From Fodinicola feengrottensis (lineage in GTDB: Bacteria > Actinomycetota > Actinomycetes > Mycobacteriales > HKI-0501): a stretch of DNA of 64,000 nucleotides. Position numbers and translations under genes: made by a program. This document shows, piece after piece, positions 30,626-40,870 of this stretch. The stretch covers positions 124,001-188,000 of the forward strand of contig NZ_WOTO01000005.1 in NCBI RefSeq assembly GCF_010993775.1, in the 5' to 3' direction. The notes beneath the pieces were generated by a model. The model had not been told where the DNA came from. It did no database searches and saw nothing but the letters and a program-made list of their open reading frames with translations. Each line of letters opens with the position of its first letter. Within the stretch, counting starts at the first letter, position 1.

Positions 30626-31576
30626 TCAGAGCGGCAGGGCGGCGATGGGTTCCAACTGTTCCCATTGCGCTTTCACGTCAAGCGCGCCGATCCGGCAGAC
30701 CAGGTGGCGGGCGCCGGCGTCGACGTACGGCCGCAACTGTGCCACGATCTCGTCCGGTGATCCGGTCACCGCGAGCTGGATCGTCCCGATGACGGCCAGC
30801 GGCCTGCCGTAGTTTTTGAGGCAGTACTGGTCCAGTGTCCGCAGCCCACGTTCCCGGTCCTCGTCCACCAGGACAGTGACAAACAATGCGGGCGTGACGT
30901 CATCGGCGAGGCGCCCGGCCTCGCTGGCCGCTGTTCGTACGGCCGCGAGCCCGGTGCGGTAGTCGGCCGGATCGGGCGGATAGGGGAGCCACCCGTCATA
31001 AAGCCGTCCAGTCCGGCGTACCGCGGCCGGGGTCGCGCCACCGAGCCACAGCGGCGGCCCACCAGGGGTGGCCGAGGTGAGCCCGGCGGGCAGATCATCA
31101 AAATGCAGGACTCTGCCGGCAAAATCCGGGCGGCCGGCACCGGACCACAGCTGCCGCCAGAGCCGTACGGTGTCGTCCAGCTGGGAAAAAACGGGTCCGC
31201 CACCTCACGTCGGAGACCGCGAACTCCGGTTCGGACCGGCCCGGAAAGCCGGCGCCGACCGCGAGCACCAGCCGGTCGCCGCCGGACAGTAGGTCGATGG
31301 ACGCGATGGTCTGCGCTGCCTGGACTGGCCGCCGCAGCGCGGGAAGCAGCGCCGCGGTGCCGAGCGTCACCCGCTCGTCGTCGCTGGGGCCAGCGCCGCC
31401 AGCAACGTCAGCGCCTCGATGCCCGGATTGATCAGGGTGTCGTTGGACCAGACCGAGTCGAACCCGATTTTTTCCGCCTCCTGAGCGAAAGAGACCAGCT
31501 GGCGGGCGTCAGAAAGGTCGGTCCACTGGGCCTGCCGGGTCGGCAGCACGATACCTGTGCGCAAGTCGTTCGTCAT
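30626..31576 (-). CDS. LLM-class flavin-dependent oxidoreductase (frameshifted)
   Basis: About 315 residues: LRTGIVLPTRQAQWTDLSDA, FAQEAEKIGFDSVWSNDTLI, VTLGTAALLPALRRPVQAAQ, IASIDLLSGGDRLVLAVGAG and a C-terminal VIGTIQLAVTGSPDEIVAQL. This is the luciferase-like TIM barrel; the SDDL/SPDE segment near the end is typical of F420/FMN members. At least three frame changes are required (near 31380, 31190 and 30890). It is convergent with the kinase-like gene and diverges from an XRE regulator 85 bases away. Confidence 0.72.
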
Positions 31577-31661
31577 GCCGGGAAGCCTGCCGCCGCGGCG
31601 GAATGCCGGCAATTCCCGGCAGGGAATGGTCAGCAGGCCCGGCCGGGGCTACAACTGGGGA

Positions 31662-32434
31662 ATGGAATTTTTCCGCGGGCGCTCCGGTCACGGCGTACCG
31701 ACCGCCGGGTGAGCCAGTTGGAGCTGGCCCTCCGGGCCGGCACGACCCAGCGGCATGTGAGCTTCATGGAAAGCGGCCGGTCGATGCCCGGCCGCGGCAT
31801 GGTCGTACGGCTGGCCGAGTCGCTCCAGTTGCCGCTGCGGGACCGCAACGAGCTCCTGCTGGCCGCCGGTTTCGCACCCGTCTACCCGCAGACCGACCTC
31901 GACGACCCGCGCCTCGCCGCCGTACGGACCGCGCTCGACCACGTGCTGGCCGGCCACCTGCCCTATCCGGCGATCGTGGTGGACCGCTATGGCGGCATTG
32001 TCGCGACGAACAAAGCATTCAGCGTACTGACCGAAGGCGTCGCACCGGCATTGCTGGAAAAACCGGCGAACGCTTACCGAATCGCGTTGCACCCCAACGG
32101 AATGGCACCGCGGATCGTCAACTTCGCCGAGTGGGCCAGGCACGTCGTGGAACGCCTCGACCAGGCCAGCGTCCACGACCCGGACGGGCGAATGGCGGAG
32201 CTGGTTGCCGAACTTCGGCCGTACGTGCCGAGTCTGCCCATCACCGCGGACCATCTCGGTTTCGCGGTGCCGCTGCGGCTGCGATCCGGCGACCACGAGC
32301 TGCGGCTGATGACCACCGTCACGACCTTCGCCACCGCCGTGGATGTCACCATCGCGGAGCTGAAACTGGAGATTCCATTCCTGCCCGCCGACGAAACCAC
32401 CGCCACTTTTCTGGCTGGCGTGAACAAGCCATAG
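31662..32434 (+). CDS. XRE-family regulator with MmyB-like domain (frameshifted start)
   Basis: About 257 residues. The N-terminal helix-turn-helix is RRTDRRVSQLELALRAGTTQ then RHVSFMESGRSMPGRGMVVR. The rest is the MmyB-like ligand-binding (PAS-fold) domain: LPYPAIVVDRYGGIVATNKA, RIALHPNGMAPRIVNFAEWA, LRLMTTVTTFATAVDVTIAE. Such proteins often repress one adjacent gene. The ATG at 31662 (MEFF) joins the domain only if one T is added to the T5 run at 31667-31671. A strong inverted repeat follows the gene and precedes a small membrane-protein gene. Confidence 0.8.
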
Positions 32435-32450
32435 CCATGGGTCAGAGTGG

Positions 32451-32479
32451 GTCTGGACCCCCCCCTTGGGGGTCCAGAC
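32451..32479. promoter_or_regulatory. Inverted repeat between the XRE gene and the membrane-protein gene
   Basis: GTCTGGACCCCC and GGGGGTCCAGAC form a perfect 12-bp inverted repeat with a 5-base loop (CCCTT). It could be an operator for the upstream XRE regulator, being 65 bases from the next start codon, or a terminator of that gene. No T tract follows, which slightly favours an operator. Confidence 0.5.
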
Positions 32480-32544
32480 GGATTCCGTGTCGACCTCGTT
32501 CTTCCTAGCGTTGTCACTACAACAACGACTTGAGGAGAAACGAA

Positions 32545-32980
32545 ATGTTCAACACCACGATCGAGGTCGACGACTCCCGGACCCGTGAGACTTTTGACAC
32601 CCGTCAAGAAGTCCATCACGCTGTACGGCGTGGTCAGCGCGATCGTCCTTGGCGCGGCCGCGGCGCTTACCTTCTTCGTGGACCAGCCAGCGAGCGCTTT
32701 CATGCGGATCCGCGGCGGCATTCTGCTCGCGGTCGCGCCGCTGCTGGTCCACTGGGCGAGCCAAGCCGCTCAGGACAACCAAAAGAGCTTTGAGCGACTG
32801 CGGACCGTGACCTCGATCATGCCGATCGCCGTCATCGGCGTCGATCTGATCCCCGGCATGTGCCCGACCGGGTACGCCGCCGTCATGCAGGGCATCAGCG
32901 TCCTGCCGCTGATCGGGGTCGCCGTGATGGTCCGCGGTCCACAGCTGCGCGCTGCGTTCGGCAAGACCAAGAAGGCATAG
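32545..32980 (+). CDS. Small four-helix membrane protein (frameshifted start)
   Basis: About 144 residues. A strong GAGGAGA precedes the ATG at 32545 (MFNTTIEVDDSRTRE), but the membrane domain is in another frame and the two join only with a one-base change near 32590. Alternatively, a GTG at 32585 starts it. Helices: SITLYGVVSAIVLGAAAALT, GGILLAVAPLLVHWAS, IMPIAVIGVDLIPGM and GISVLPLIGVAVMV. The family is not recognised. Probably controlled by the adjacent XRE protein. Confidence 0.55.
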
Positions 32981-33042
32981 GGCATCCACCCGAAATCTGC
33001 GGCTGTGACAGGACAGCCGCCCGCTCACCGAAGCCCGCTCCG

Positions 33043-33681
33043 TCAGCCGCTTTGGAGGGCGAGTTTGAGGCCGAGGCCGACCAGCACGCCGGCGGTCACT
33101 CGGTCCAGGATGCGGCGGAAACGGGCCTGGCGCAGGATCGTACGGGCACGGTCGCCGACCACCGCGAGCACCGGATACCAGGCGGCGCACAGACCGAGGT
33201 GAATGCCGACCAGCAGTGCCGCCCAGCCGGTGTTGTTTCCGGTGGTGGGCAGGAACTGCGGCAACAGGCTGATGAAAAAGACGCCAACCTTGGGGTTCAG
33301 CACGTTGGTGACGATGCCGCGGCGAAGCGCCCGCAGCGGGCGCAGCGGCTGATCGGCGGCATCGTCCACTGTGGACTTGCCGGCCCGGAAAGACTTGTAG
33401 AGAGCCGAGACGCCCATCCAGATCAAATAGCCGGCGCCGCCGATGCGGACCGCGTCGTACGCCACCGGGGAAGCGGTCAGCAGGGCGGTGAGACCAGCCA
33501 CACTCGCGGCTGCCCACAGGGCCGTGCCGGCCAGCGTGCCGGCGATGGTGGCCAGGCCGGCGCGGATGCCGCCGGCCACGCTGTGCCGGATGACCAGCAT
33601 CGAGTCCAGTCCCGGCGTGAGCACCAGCAGCAGGGTCGTACCAGCGAAAGCCAGCAGCGCGGCGAGGGTCATGAATCGCAT
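33043..33681 (-). CDS. LysE/RhtB-family exporter
   Basis: The 212-residue membrane protein is intact: LAALLAFAGTTLLLVLTPGL (TPGxD motif), DSMLVIRHSVAGGIRAGLAT, LIWMGVSALYKSFRAG, GIVTNVLNPKVGVFFISLLP and a final LDRVTAGVLVGLGLKLALQS. These are hallmark segments of RhtB-type amino-acid efflux proteins; substrate unknown. I chose the internal ATG that starts MRFMTLAALLAF; the 18 upstream in-frame codons are hydrophilic. It diverges from the aldo/keto reductase gene. Confidence 0.85.
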   Translation of the reverse strand: MRFMTLAALLAFAGTTLLLVLTPGLDSMLVIRHSVAGGIRAGLATIAGTLAGTALWAAASVAGLTALLTASPVAYDAVRIGGAGYLIWMGVSALYKSFRAGKSTVDDAADQPLRPLRALRRGIVTNVLNPKVGVFFISLLPQFLPTTGNNTGWAALLVGIHLGLCAAWYPVLAVVGDRARTILRQARFRRILDRVTAGVLVGLGLKLALQSG

Positions 33682-33751
33682 CGTCGCACGACGGGAGTGG
33701 GAAGGGACACCGTATTCTGCGTGGCCAGCCGGCACGCCGTACGGTGGATTT

Positions 33752-34829
33752 ATGCGCTATCGACAACTGGGAAACTCTGGCCTTCGCGTTTCCACCCTGA
33801 CGATGGGGACGATGACCTTTGGTGGCAAGGGCGGGTTTTCCGCGATCGGGCAGACCGATGCTGCGGAAGCCAGCCGGGTCGACCAGTATCTGGCCGCCGG
33901 CGGCAACCTGATCGACACCGCGAACATGTACTCCAGCGGTGTTTCCGAGGAATATGTAGGAAAAGCGATCGCCGGCAAGCGGGATGCGGTGTTGGTCGCC
34001 AGCAAAGTCCGGTTCGCGATGGGCCGTGGGGCCAATGACGTGGGGCTGTCCCGGCACCACATCATCAACCAGGCCGAGGCGAGCCTGACCCGGCTCGGCA
34101 CCGACCACCTCGACCTTTACCAGCTGCACGAGTGGGACGGCGTCACGCCGCTGGAGGAGACGCTGGCCGCGCTCGACCATCTCGTCACCAGCGGCAAGGT
34201 GCGGTACGTGGGTGCCTCCAACTACTCCGGATGGCACCTGCTCAAGGCGTTGGGCGTCTCAGAGCGGCACGGTTGGGCGCGGTTTGTCAGCGAACAGATC
34301 CACTACACCCTGCAGTGCCGGGAGGCCGAGTACGAGCTGGTGCCGGCCGCCGTCGACCAGGGCCTGGGCATCCTGGTGTGGAGCCCGCTGGCCGGCGGGC
34401 TGCTGTCCGGCAAATACCGCCGCGACACCCAGCCGTCGCAGGGCCGTCACCTGGGCGACTGGGGTGAGCCGCCGGTGCCGGACGAGAACGCGCTCTACGA
34501 CATCGTCGACGTGCTGGTCGAGGTCGGCGAGGCGCACCAGGTCTCGGCCGCCCAGGTGGCGATCGCCTGGCTGCTGACCCGGCCGGCGGTGTCGTCGGTG
34601 ATCATCGCGCGCGCGTACGGCCGAACAGCTCGCCGACAACCTCGCGGCCGCCGACCTCGACCTCAGCGCGGCCGAGGTGGACCGCTTGGAGCGGGTCAGC
34701 CGGCCGCGGCTGCTTTATCCGTACTGGCACCAGCTCGGCATCGCGCAGTCCGACCGGTCCGCCTCCCCGGACGGCTTCCACCGGCTTGGCCCGGCCGACC
34801 TGACCCTGATCGGCCCGCACTTGAGCTGA
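33752..34829 (+). CDS. Aldo/keto reductase (frameshifted C-terminus)
   Basis: About 358 residues of NADPH-dependent aldo/keto reductase: MRYRQLGNSGLRVSTLTMGT, GGNLIDTANMYSSGVSEEYV (catalytic Asp and Tyr), VLVASKVRFAMGRGANDVGL (catalytic Lys), LGTDHLDLYQLHEWDGVTPL (His), LGILVWSPLAGGLLSGKYRR. One base change near 34610-34620 is needed to enter AEQLADNLAAADLDLSAAEV, YWHQLGIAQSDRSASPDG and the stop at 34829. The substrate is unknown. Confidence 0.9.
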
Positions 34830-34847
34830 CCCTGGGATGCTGACCCG

Positions 34848-35637
34848 ATGACCTCAGACGAGTCGCCGAGGGGACCGGTTCCTGACGGTGTACGGGCGCA
34901 AGCCGGTGATCGAGGCGCTTCGCGACCAGCGGCTGACGGTCGACAAGGTGCTGCTCGCGCAGCAGGCCCGCGGCGAGTCGGTGACCGACATCCTGGCCGC
35001 CGCCAAGGCCGCCAACGTGCCCGTACGCAGGGTGGACGCGGACCGGATCAAGCGGCTCGCGGGCAACGGCAAGCAGGATCAGGGCGTGCTGGCGGACGTG
35101 CTGGCACCAAAGATGCGGACGCTCGCGGCGGCGCTGAACGAGAGCTACCGCGAGCAGCCGCGCAAGCTGCTGCTGCTCGACGGGATCACCACGCCGGCCA
35201 ACGTCGGCATGATCATCCGGGCCGCCACCGCGGCCGGCATCGACGGGATCATCATCCCGCGGCACGGGGTCGCGAGCCTGGGTCCCCTGGTGGTGAAGGC
35301 CTCCGCCGGCATCGTTTTCCGGGCACCTCTGCTGCGCTGCGGCAGCGCGGTGGAGGCCGCCGAAAGCCTGACCGAGGCCGGGTACGTGCTGGTCGGTCTG
35401 GACTCCGACGGCGCCGAGTCGCTGTTCCACGCCGAGTTCGGGGAGCGGATGGTTTTCGTGCTGGGCGGCGAAACGCACGGCCTCGGCGCGGAGGTTCGGC
35501 CGTACGTGGGCCGCTGGGTGCGGATCCCGATGGCCGGCGACGTTGAGTCGCTGAACGTGTCGACCGCCGCCGCGGTGGTCAGTTTCGAGCTGCTGCGCCG
35601 GGAAAAAGGTGCTGCGCCGCAGGTCAACGTGGGTTAG
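34848..35637 (+). CDS. TrmH/SpoU-family RNA 2'-O-methyltransferase (frameshifted start)
   Basis: About 263 residues. The N-terminal substrate-binding region (TVYGRKPVIEALRDQRLTVD) is followed by the SPOUT domain with its three motifs: LLLDGITTPANVGMIIRAAT (motif 1), MVFVLGGETHGLG (motif 2) and IPMAGDVESLNVSTAAAVVS (motif 3), the knot that binds S-adenosylmethionine. It should 2'-O-methylate rRNA or tRNA. The ATG at 34848 connects after one G is added to the GGGG near 34869; a GTG at 34885 or 34888 is the alternative. It starts 18 bases after the aldo/keto reductase. Confidence 0.87.
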
Positions 35638-35648
35638 CGTCGACCGCG

Positions 35649-36473
35649 ATGACTACCACTGACCTCTTCGTCGAGCTTGAGAATTTCTACGACGCGGTGC
35701 CCCGGCAGCAGGCGACTGTCGAGGTGCATGGTGGGCTGGCCCTGTTCGTGCAGCGGGACGAGGGCGCGTATCCGCTCTACGCCCGGCCGGTGCTCGGCGC
35801 GTCGCCGACCCGTGCGGACCTCGATGTCGTACGAGCGAGGCAGCGCGCGCTCGGTGTGCCGGAGGCTTTTCGAGTGGGTGCACCAGACCACTCCGGGCCT
35901 GCTTGACCTCGCCGAGGCCGCTGGGCTGGCTGTCCTGCGGGCCCCGCTGATGGTCTGCGAGCCGGAGCGTTTGTCAGACCTGGCGCCGAAAAAAAACGCG
36001 ACCATCCGGTTGCTTGACGCGGCCGATCCAGCGGTCCAGGACGACCTCGTACAGCTGCGGGCCGCGCTTGGTGTCGCTTTTGGCAACCCCGGCACCGAAA
36101 CCGGCGCGGCTGGTACGCCGCCGAGCGCGACGAAGCAGTGCCCGATGGTCGTCGTACGAGCCAGACCGACCTCGAGTTGATGGCCGCCGGCCTGCGCGTT
36201 CACGTGCTGGCCGAAAGTGCGACCGAGGGTGTGTTGGGCGGCGGTGCCACCCAACGAGCGGGGGAGGTTGCCGAGGTGGTCGGCGTCGGTACGCTGCCGG
36301 CCGCCCGTCGGCGCGGGCTGGCCGCCGCGGTCACCGCGGCACTGGCCCGGCAGGCGTACCAAACCGGTGCCCGGCTGGTGTTCCTGTCCGCCGGCAGCGA
36401 GGAAATCGCCCGCGTCTACGCGACCGTGGGATTCCGCCGGATCGGCACCGCCTGCATCGCCGAACCCGCCTGA
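35649..36473 (+). CDS. GNAT-family acetyltransferase (frameshifted)
   Basis: About 274 residues in three frames: LFVELENFYDAVPRQQATVE, VEVHGGLALFVQRDEGAYPL, LFEWVHQTTPGLLDLAEAAG, LMVCEPERLSDLAPKKNATI, then the GNAT acetyl-CoA site VVGVGTLPAARRRGLAAAVT and the final YATVGFRRIGTACIAEPA. Frame changes fall near 35865 and 36110-36160. The substrate is unknown. It follows the methyltransferase by 11 bases. A strong hairpin terminator lies just downstream. Confidence 0.75.
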
Positions 36474-36482
36474 CGCAACAAA

Positions 36483-36515
36483 AACTGGGCACCTCCCATC
36501 GGGAGATGCCCAGTT
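36483..36515. terminator. Bidirectional hairpin terminator
   Basis: AACTGGGCACCTCCC and GGGAGATGCCCAGTT form a 15-bp stem with one mismatch and a 3-base loop. A-rich sequence flanks the left side. It lies between the ends of the convergent acetyltransferase gene (36473) and the CIS operon (36525) and can serve both. Confidence 0.78.
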
Positions 36516-36524
36516 CTCGTCTTG

Positions 36525-37861
36525 CTACCGACCCGGTTGCCGGGAGTTGTCCTGATAGAAATTGATCTCGTTCATGGCGATCGGTTTGTCATCGTTGGCC
36601 GAAATAGGATCGACGATGGTGAATCTGATACTCGCGATGTTGTTACCGGTGACCGAGAACTGTTGGATGATCTGGGTATCGGTCAAGTTGATCGTCTTGT
36701 CGGTTGAGTTTCCGCTTTGGTCCTTGACTGTCACCGTGAGGATGCCGATGCGGCCACCGGCCTTGTACGCGGCAATTTGCTGCGATTCTCCGTTGGCGAT
36801 GGAGATCTGCAGCAGTCGCCCGATGGGCGGGTTGAAGTCCATCTGGACCCACTCGCCGCGACCGAGGTTCGCACTCTTCTGGGGTGCCCAGAAGGTGTTG
36901 GCGCCACCGTCGACCGCCATCTTCGGACCGTTCGTCGCCGAGTAGCTCGACGATGCTGTCCAAGTCACCGGGGACACCGTTGACTTGGTGGCGAAGCGGT
37001 CGCGGGCGAGGTTGACGCCCTCCACGATGGCCGGCCGGGCCGGTCCGAAGCCGACGATCAGCAGAGCGATGATGATCACCAGGATGACGATCGGCCGGAT
37101 CAGGTGCAGGGGCTGGCGGACCCGGTTGTGCCGGGTGCCGGCCTCCACGGTCCGGTCGCCGCCGCCGAACAGCCGGCGCCAGAAACCGACCCGTTCCGGT
37201 GGCGGGGGGCCACGTTGTCCACTGTGGACGTGCCGCAGGTCCGGCAGAACTGGCGATCCGGCGGGTTGCCGGTGCCACACACCCGGCAGGGGATCTCACC
37301 AGGCGCGACGCCTGGCTGTGGGGTGCTCGAGGAAGCGGGCCGGCGGCGCCGCCGGGTCTGCTCGTCCGAGGGCTGCCGGCCCGCCCCGGCTGCTGGGCCT
37401 GCGGGCCGGCAGCGGGACGCGCCGCTGGCTGCGGATACGGCTGGTACGGCTGCGGCGGCGCTGGTGGCTGCTGCGGATACGGCTGATAGCCGCCAGCCGA
37501 CGGGGCGGTCGGCGGAGGCGGATAACCGCCCGGAGGCGGCGGCGGCGGGTGTGGGGGGCGGCGGTGGCATCGTCGGCGTGGTGCCGGACAGGCCACGGCT
37601 TGGCCGGTTCAGCATCTCCCGCGGCACGTTGATCACCGTGGTCGGCTGGATCGGCGGCCGCTCGCCCGGTGGCGCACCGGGAACGGCCGGCGCCCCAGCG
37701 CCCGGCGCGGTGCCCTGGTCAGGCTGCGTACGGTCCAGCAGGTGCACCGGGACCGGCCCGGTCGGCACCGCCTGGCCGTCCCATTCGAGGAAGGAGCTGC
37801 AGTTCGCGCAGAAGCGAGCTTCGTTCTCGTTCTGCTCTCCGCAGGTCTTGCATACGATCAT
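36525..37861 (-). CDS. Zinc-ribbon / transmembrane / discoidin protein of the CIS locus, CisA-like (frameshifted)
   Basis: About 445 residues. The N-terminus is a zinc ribbon (VCKTCGEQNENEARFCANCS), then a long Pro/Gly-rich linker, a second zinc ribbon (CRVCGTGNPPDRQFCRTCG), a basic patch, one transmembrane helix (IRPIVILVIIIALLIVGFGP) and an outside F5/8-type C (discoidin-like) domain (NLARDRFATKSTVSPVTWTA, SATNGPKMAVDGGANTFWAP, FNPPIGRLLQISIANGESQQ). This architecture resembles the Streptomyces protein CisA, which links cytoplasmic CIS particles to the membrane (from memory). Frame changes fall near 37560, 37330 and 37215. It is the last gene of the CIS operon. Confidence 0.78.
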
Positions 37862-38442
37862 CCAGAAGCACCCTCAGTGCTCGTGCCGCCGCTCTGCGGC
37901 TGGCTTGACGACAACACCTCGACCCGGACCGCAACGTGCGCCGGGATCGTCTCGATAACCGCTGACTTTAGTCGGCGGAGGTCAATCTTGTCCGGATCCG
38001 GCACTTTTACCCGTACGATCGCCTGCGCCGGCGACGAGCCGGGCAAAGCCGAGCCGGCCGTCTCGGAGATCGACACCCCGCCGGAGTCGGCGATCTCCAC
38101 CTGACCACCGGTCAGCAGCTTGGTAATCGTAGACAGGCCGTGTGCGGTGCCCCGCCACCGGTGTAGCTGGACCGCGTGGGTGACCAGGGTCCGGCGCTGG
38201 GCCGGGCTCCATCCCTCGTCCAGCCGCAGTGCCACCCACTCGGACAGCCAGTCCAGGAAGTCCGGCGGCGCGAGCCGCGGGTCGATGTACATGGCGAAAC
38301 AGTCGAGCACCGAGAACACCGGCGCGAGAACCGCGTCCAGCGCGTCGGTGATCCGCTGGGTGAACTCGTCCTCCAGATAGACGGCCGGCAGCTGCGCCCC
38401 GATCGGGTACGCGCTGGGCAGTTCCTGGACCGCGTCACGCAT
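37858..38442 (-). CDS. CIS baseplate protein, phage tail protein I-like
   Basis: The 194-residue protein matches the P2 gpI-like tail family: LPAVYLEDEFTQRITDALDA, PVFSVLDCFAMYIDPRLAPP, DFLDWLSEWVALRLDEGWSP, LVTHAVQLHRWRGTAHGLST and LLTGGQVEIADSGG. In contractile systems this protein occupies the baseplate wedge next to the gpJ-like subunit, with which it is adjacent here. The frame is intact. Its TGA overlaps the ATG of the membrane-protein gene. Confidence 0.87.
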   Translation of the reverse strand: MRDAVQELPSAYPIGAQLPAVYLEDEFTQRITDALDAVLAPVFSVLDCFAMYIDPRLAPPDFLDWLSEWVALRLDEGWSPAQRRTLVTHAVQLHRWRGTAHGLSTITKLLTGGQVEIADSGGVSISETAGSALPGSSPAQAIVRVKVPDPDKIDLRRLKSAVIETIPAHVAVRVEVLSSSQPQSGGTSTEGASG

Positions 38443-38446
38443 CGCG

Positions 38447-40378
38447 TCACCGCACCCGGATCTGGTGCCGGTACGAGAAGACCAGCCCGTTCGCGGCCAG
38501 GTCGATACGCTGCTGCGGGTCGCCGCGGTCGCCGGTCACCGGATCGGCGGCGAACAGCTGGACGCCTTCCACCAGCTCCACCCCGCGCAGCCGCTGCAGC
38601 ACCGCGAAGACCTCGCCGGCCTGGACGGGCCGACCGAACGGCCAGCCGCGGCCGTCGGCGCCGCCGGTGATCGGGTTGAAGTACGTGTCGAGCGTACGAA
38701 TGGCGCGGGCCCGCAGCGCGTCCGCGGACGCTCGCGTGGTCGCCGTCAGCTGCGCCACCACCGTCACGCCCTGGTAGAACGGCGGCTCGACGGCCACTCG
38801 GGCGCCGACGCAGCGCCGGCCGGACAGGTGCGCGCCGATCCGGGTCAGCAGCTCGTTGCTGGGTTTGAGGTCGGCGAAGCGCAGGTCCGTGGTGTCCCCG
38901 ACGGCTGGTACGACGAGCACCCGGACGGCGGTGCCGGCCTCCTCGACCGGTACACAGCGGATCCGGGCCGCGTCCGGCGCGGCCTCGATCGCCAGCGCCT
39001 CGTAGTCCTCGGCGGTGACGGCCCGGTCTTTCGTACGCAGCAACAAAGGTCCGCGAATGGCGGCGTCCTCGACGGACTCGGCGTCCACTCCGCCAATCGC
39101 CGGCCGCCGGTTGATGACACTGCTCACGAACGGGATCGGCTCACGCTGGACCTGCAGCATGCCGCGGGCCACGTTGCCGTCCCGGCCGCCACCCGTACGG
39201 TATTCGGGCACCCGGATGACCGAGCTCTTGGGCGGCACCGCGCCGTAATGCACCATGCCGCCGTCCGGCTGCCGGATCGCTGGCCCGAACATCAGCTCGC
39301 CGCCGACCGGGTCGAGGGTGAAGTGCCGGTCGGTGGCCTTGGACTCGGCGAAGGACGTGACCTGCACACTCCTGCCAGCCCTCCGGCCCGGAGACCTCGG
39401 CGGTCATCGGGCCCTCCGGGGCCACCAGTGGCTGCCGGCCAAAGGTGAACCGCTGGCCGGACGTGCCGTTGGACTCGCCGAGCACCTCGTTCACGATGAT
39501 GTCCGCGTGCGCGGCGGCGGCCGTACCACCGATGGTGCTGACCGACGCGCTGAACAGCTTGGGCGGCTTGGAATAGAACCGCTGGCCTTCCTCGGCCTCC
39601 AGTACGCGACAGCGCAGCCAGCCGGCGCGGGCCCGGCCGACCACCGACGGGGTGTGCGTCGAAGGCACGTGCAGGACGATGTCGCCGGGCTTGTTGAACC
39701 CGCCAGTGGTGTCCCAGTCGATTTCGCAGACCGTCCAGCCCTGGCCGTTCCACGCCTCCCAGATCCACGGTGGGTCCCGCGGGTCGACGCCGACGCCCTC
39801 GGCCTGCGCCTCCACCCGGATCAGCACCGCGCAACTGGGCACCGCGTTGGACAGCCCGAACATCCACCCGTGTCGCCGACCTGCGGGACCGGTGAGAAGA
39901 CCGGGATCGAGCCGGAGTCGGCGAGCTCGTCAGTGCGGTCCACTGGCGTGTTGCCGGGCGCGGCCAACGCCAACCGGACCAGGCTGCTGGGCACGATGTC
40001 CAGCTTCTTGGTCACGGTGAAGACGACGGAGTCCTCGATTTCGGTGCGTACGCTGGAAACCTGCGTACCGACCGGCACCCGGATGGGGTTCTCCTGGGCG
40101 GCTGAGAGCCAGAAGGTCACGTCGCCGACGGCCGCGGTCGGCGGGAAGGGCTGCACGCCAATCAGGTCCAGGAACTTCAGATAGTGCAGGTCCGGCACCC
40201 GGTTCAGCCGGTAGAGCAGCTGGTCGACCATGAAGGCGAAGGTCTCGATCAGCGTGACACCCGGGTCCGACACGTTGTGGTCGGTCCACTCCGGGCAGCG
40301 CTGCTGCACCATCCGCTTCGCTTCGTCGACAAGGTCCTGGAACCGGCGGTCATCCAGGTTGGGGGTGGGCAGCGCCAT
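38447..40378 (-). CDS. CIS baseplate assembly protein, gpJ-like (frameshifted)
   Basis: About 643 residues: LPTPNLDDRRFQDLVDEAKR, CPEWTDHNVSDPGVTLIETF, AFMVDQLLYRLNRVPDLHYL (strongly conserved in Afp11-like baseplate J proteins), FWLSAAQENPIRVPVGTQVS, then the beta-rich middle and GPLLLRTKDRAVTAEDYEAL, AIEAAPDAARIRCVPV near the C-terminus. It forms the wedge that links baseplate to sheath. Frame changes are needed near 39870 and near 39375. The start overlaps the gp25 stop by one base. Confidence 0.87.
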
Positions 40379-40860
40379 CACGCGTCTCCCTTGCTGAGCG
40401 CCACCGCGTCGGTGGCGGCGGCGATCTCGGCCGGGCGCTGCTCGGCCGCGATGCCGTCCGGTCCGTCGTGGGCGGGAATGGTGTAGAAGGGGAAAACCAG
40501 GTTGCGTGGGTCGTTGCTGTCCCGCAGCCGGTAGCGGATGTCGATCAGCAGCATGCCCTCGTCGACCCGGTCGAAGCTGACGACCACGTCGTCCAGCAGG
40601 ATCCGCGGCTCCCACCGGTCGAGTGAGACCCGTACCTCGTACGCGATCTGCCCGGCGGTCGCCGCGTCCGCCGGGGCGAACACCAGGTCGTGGATGTTGC
40701 AGCCAAAAGCCGGCCGCATCGGGCGCTCGCCCGGCATCGTCGCGAGGATCAGCCGGATCGCCTCGGCCACCTCGCGGTCGCCGGCGACCAGCGCCATCGA
40801 ACCGGTCGCGTCGGTGTGCAGCGGGAAGGCCCAGCCGGCGCCAATGAACTCGTGTCGCAT
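40378..40860 (-). CDS. CIS baseplate wedge protein, gp25/GPW family
   Basis: The intact 160-residue protein is a gp25-like wedge subunit: GWAFPLHTDATGSMALVAGD, REVAEAIRLILATMPGERPM (conserved LxTxxGERxM), RPAFGCNIHDLVFAPADAAT and WEPRILLDDVVVSFDRVDEG. gp25 couples the baseplate to the first sheath ring. The tail of about 30 residues (AEQRPAEIAAATDAVALSKG) is beyond the usual family length. Confidence 0.92.
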   Translation of the reverse strand: MRHEFIGAGWAFPLHTDATGSMALVAGDREVAEAIRLILATMPGERPMRPAFGCNIHDLVFAPADAATAGQIAYEVRVSLDRWEPRILLDDVVVSFDRVDEGMLLIDIRYRLRDSNDPRNLVFPFYTIPAHDGPDGIAAEQRPAEIAAATDAVALSKGDA

Positions 40861-40870
40861 GTCAGGCCCC

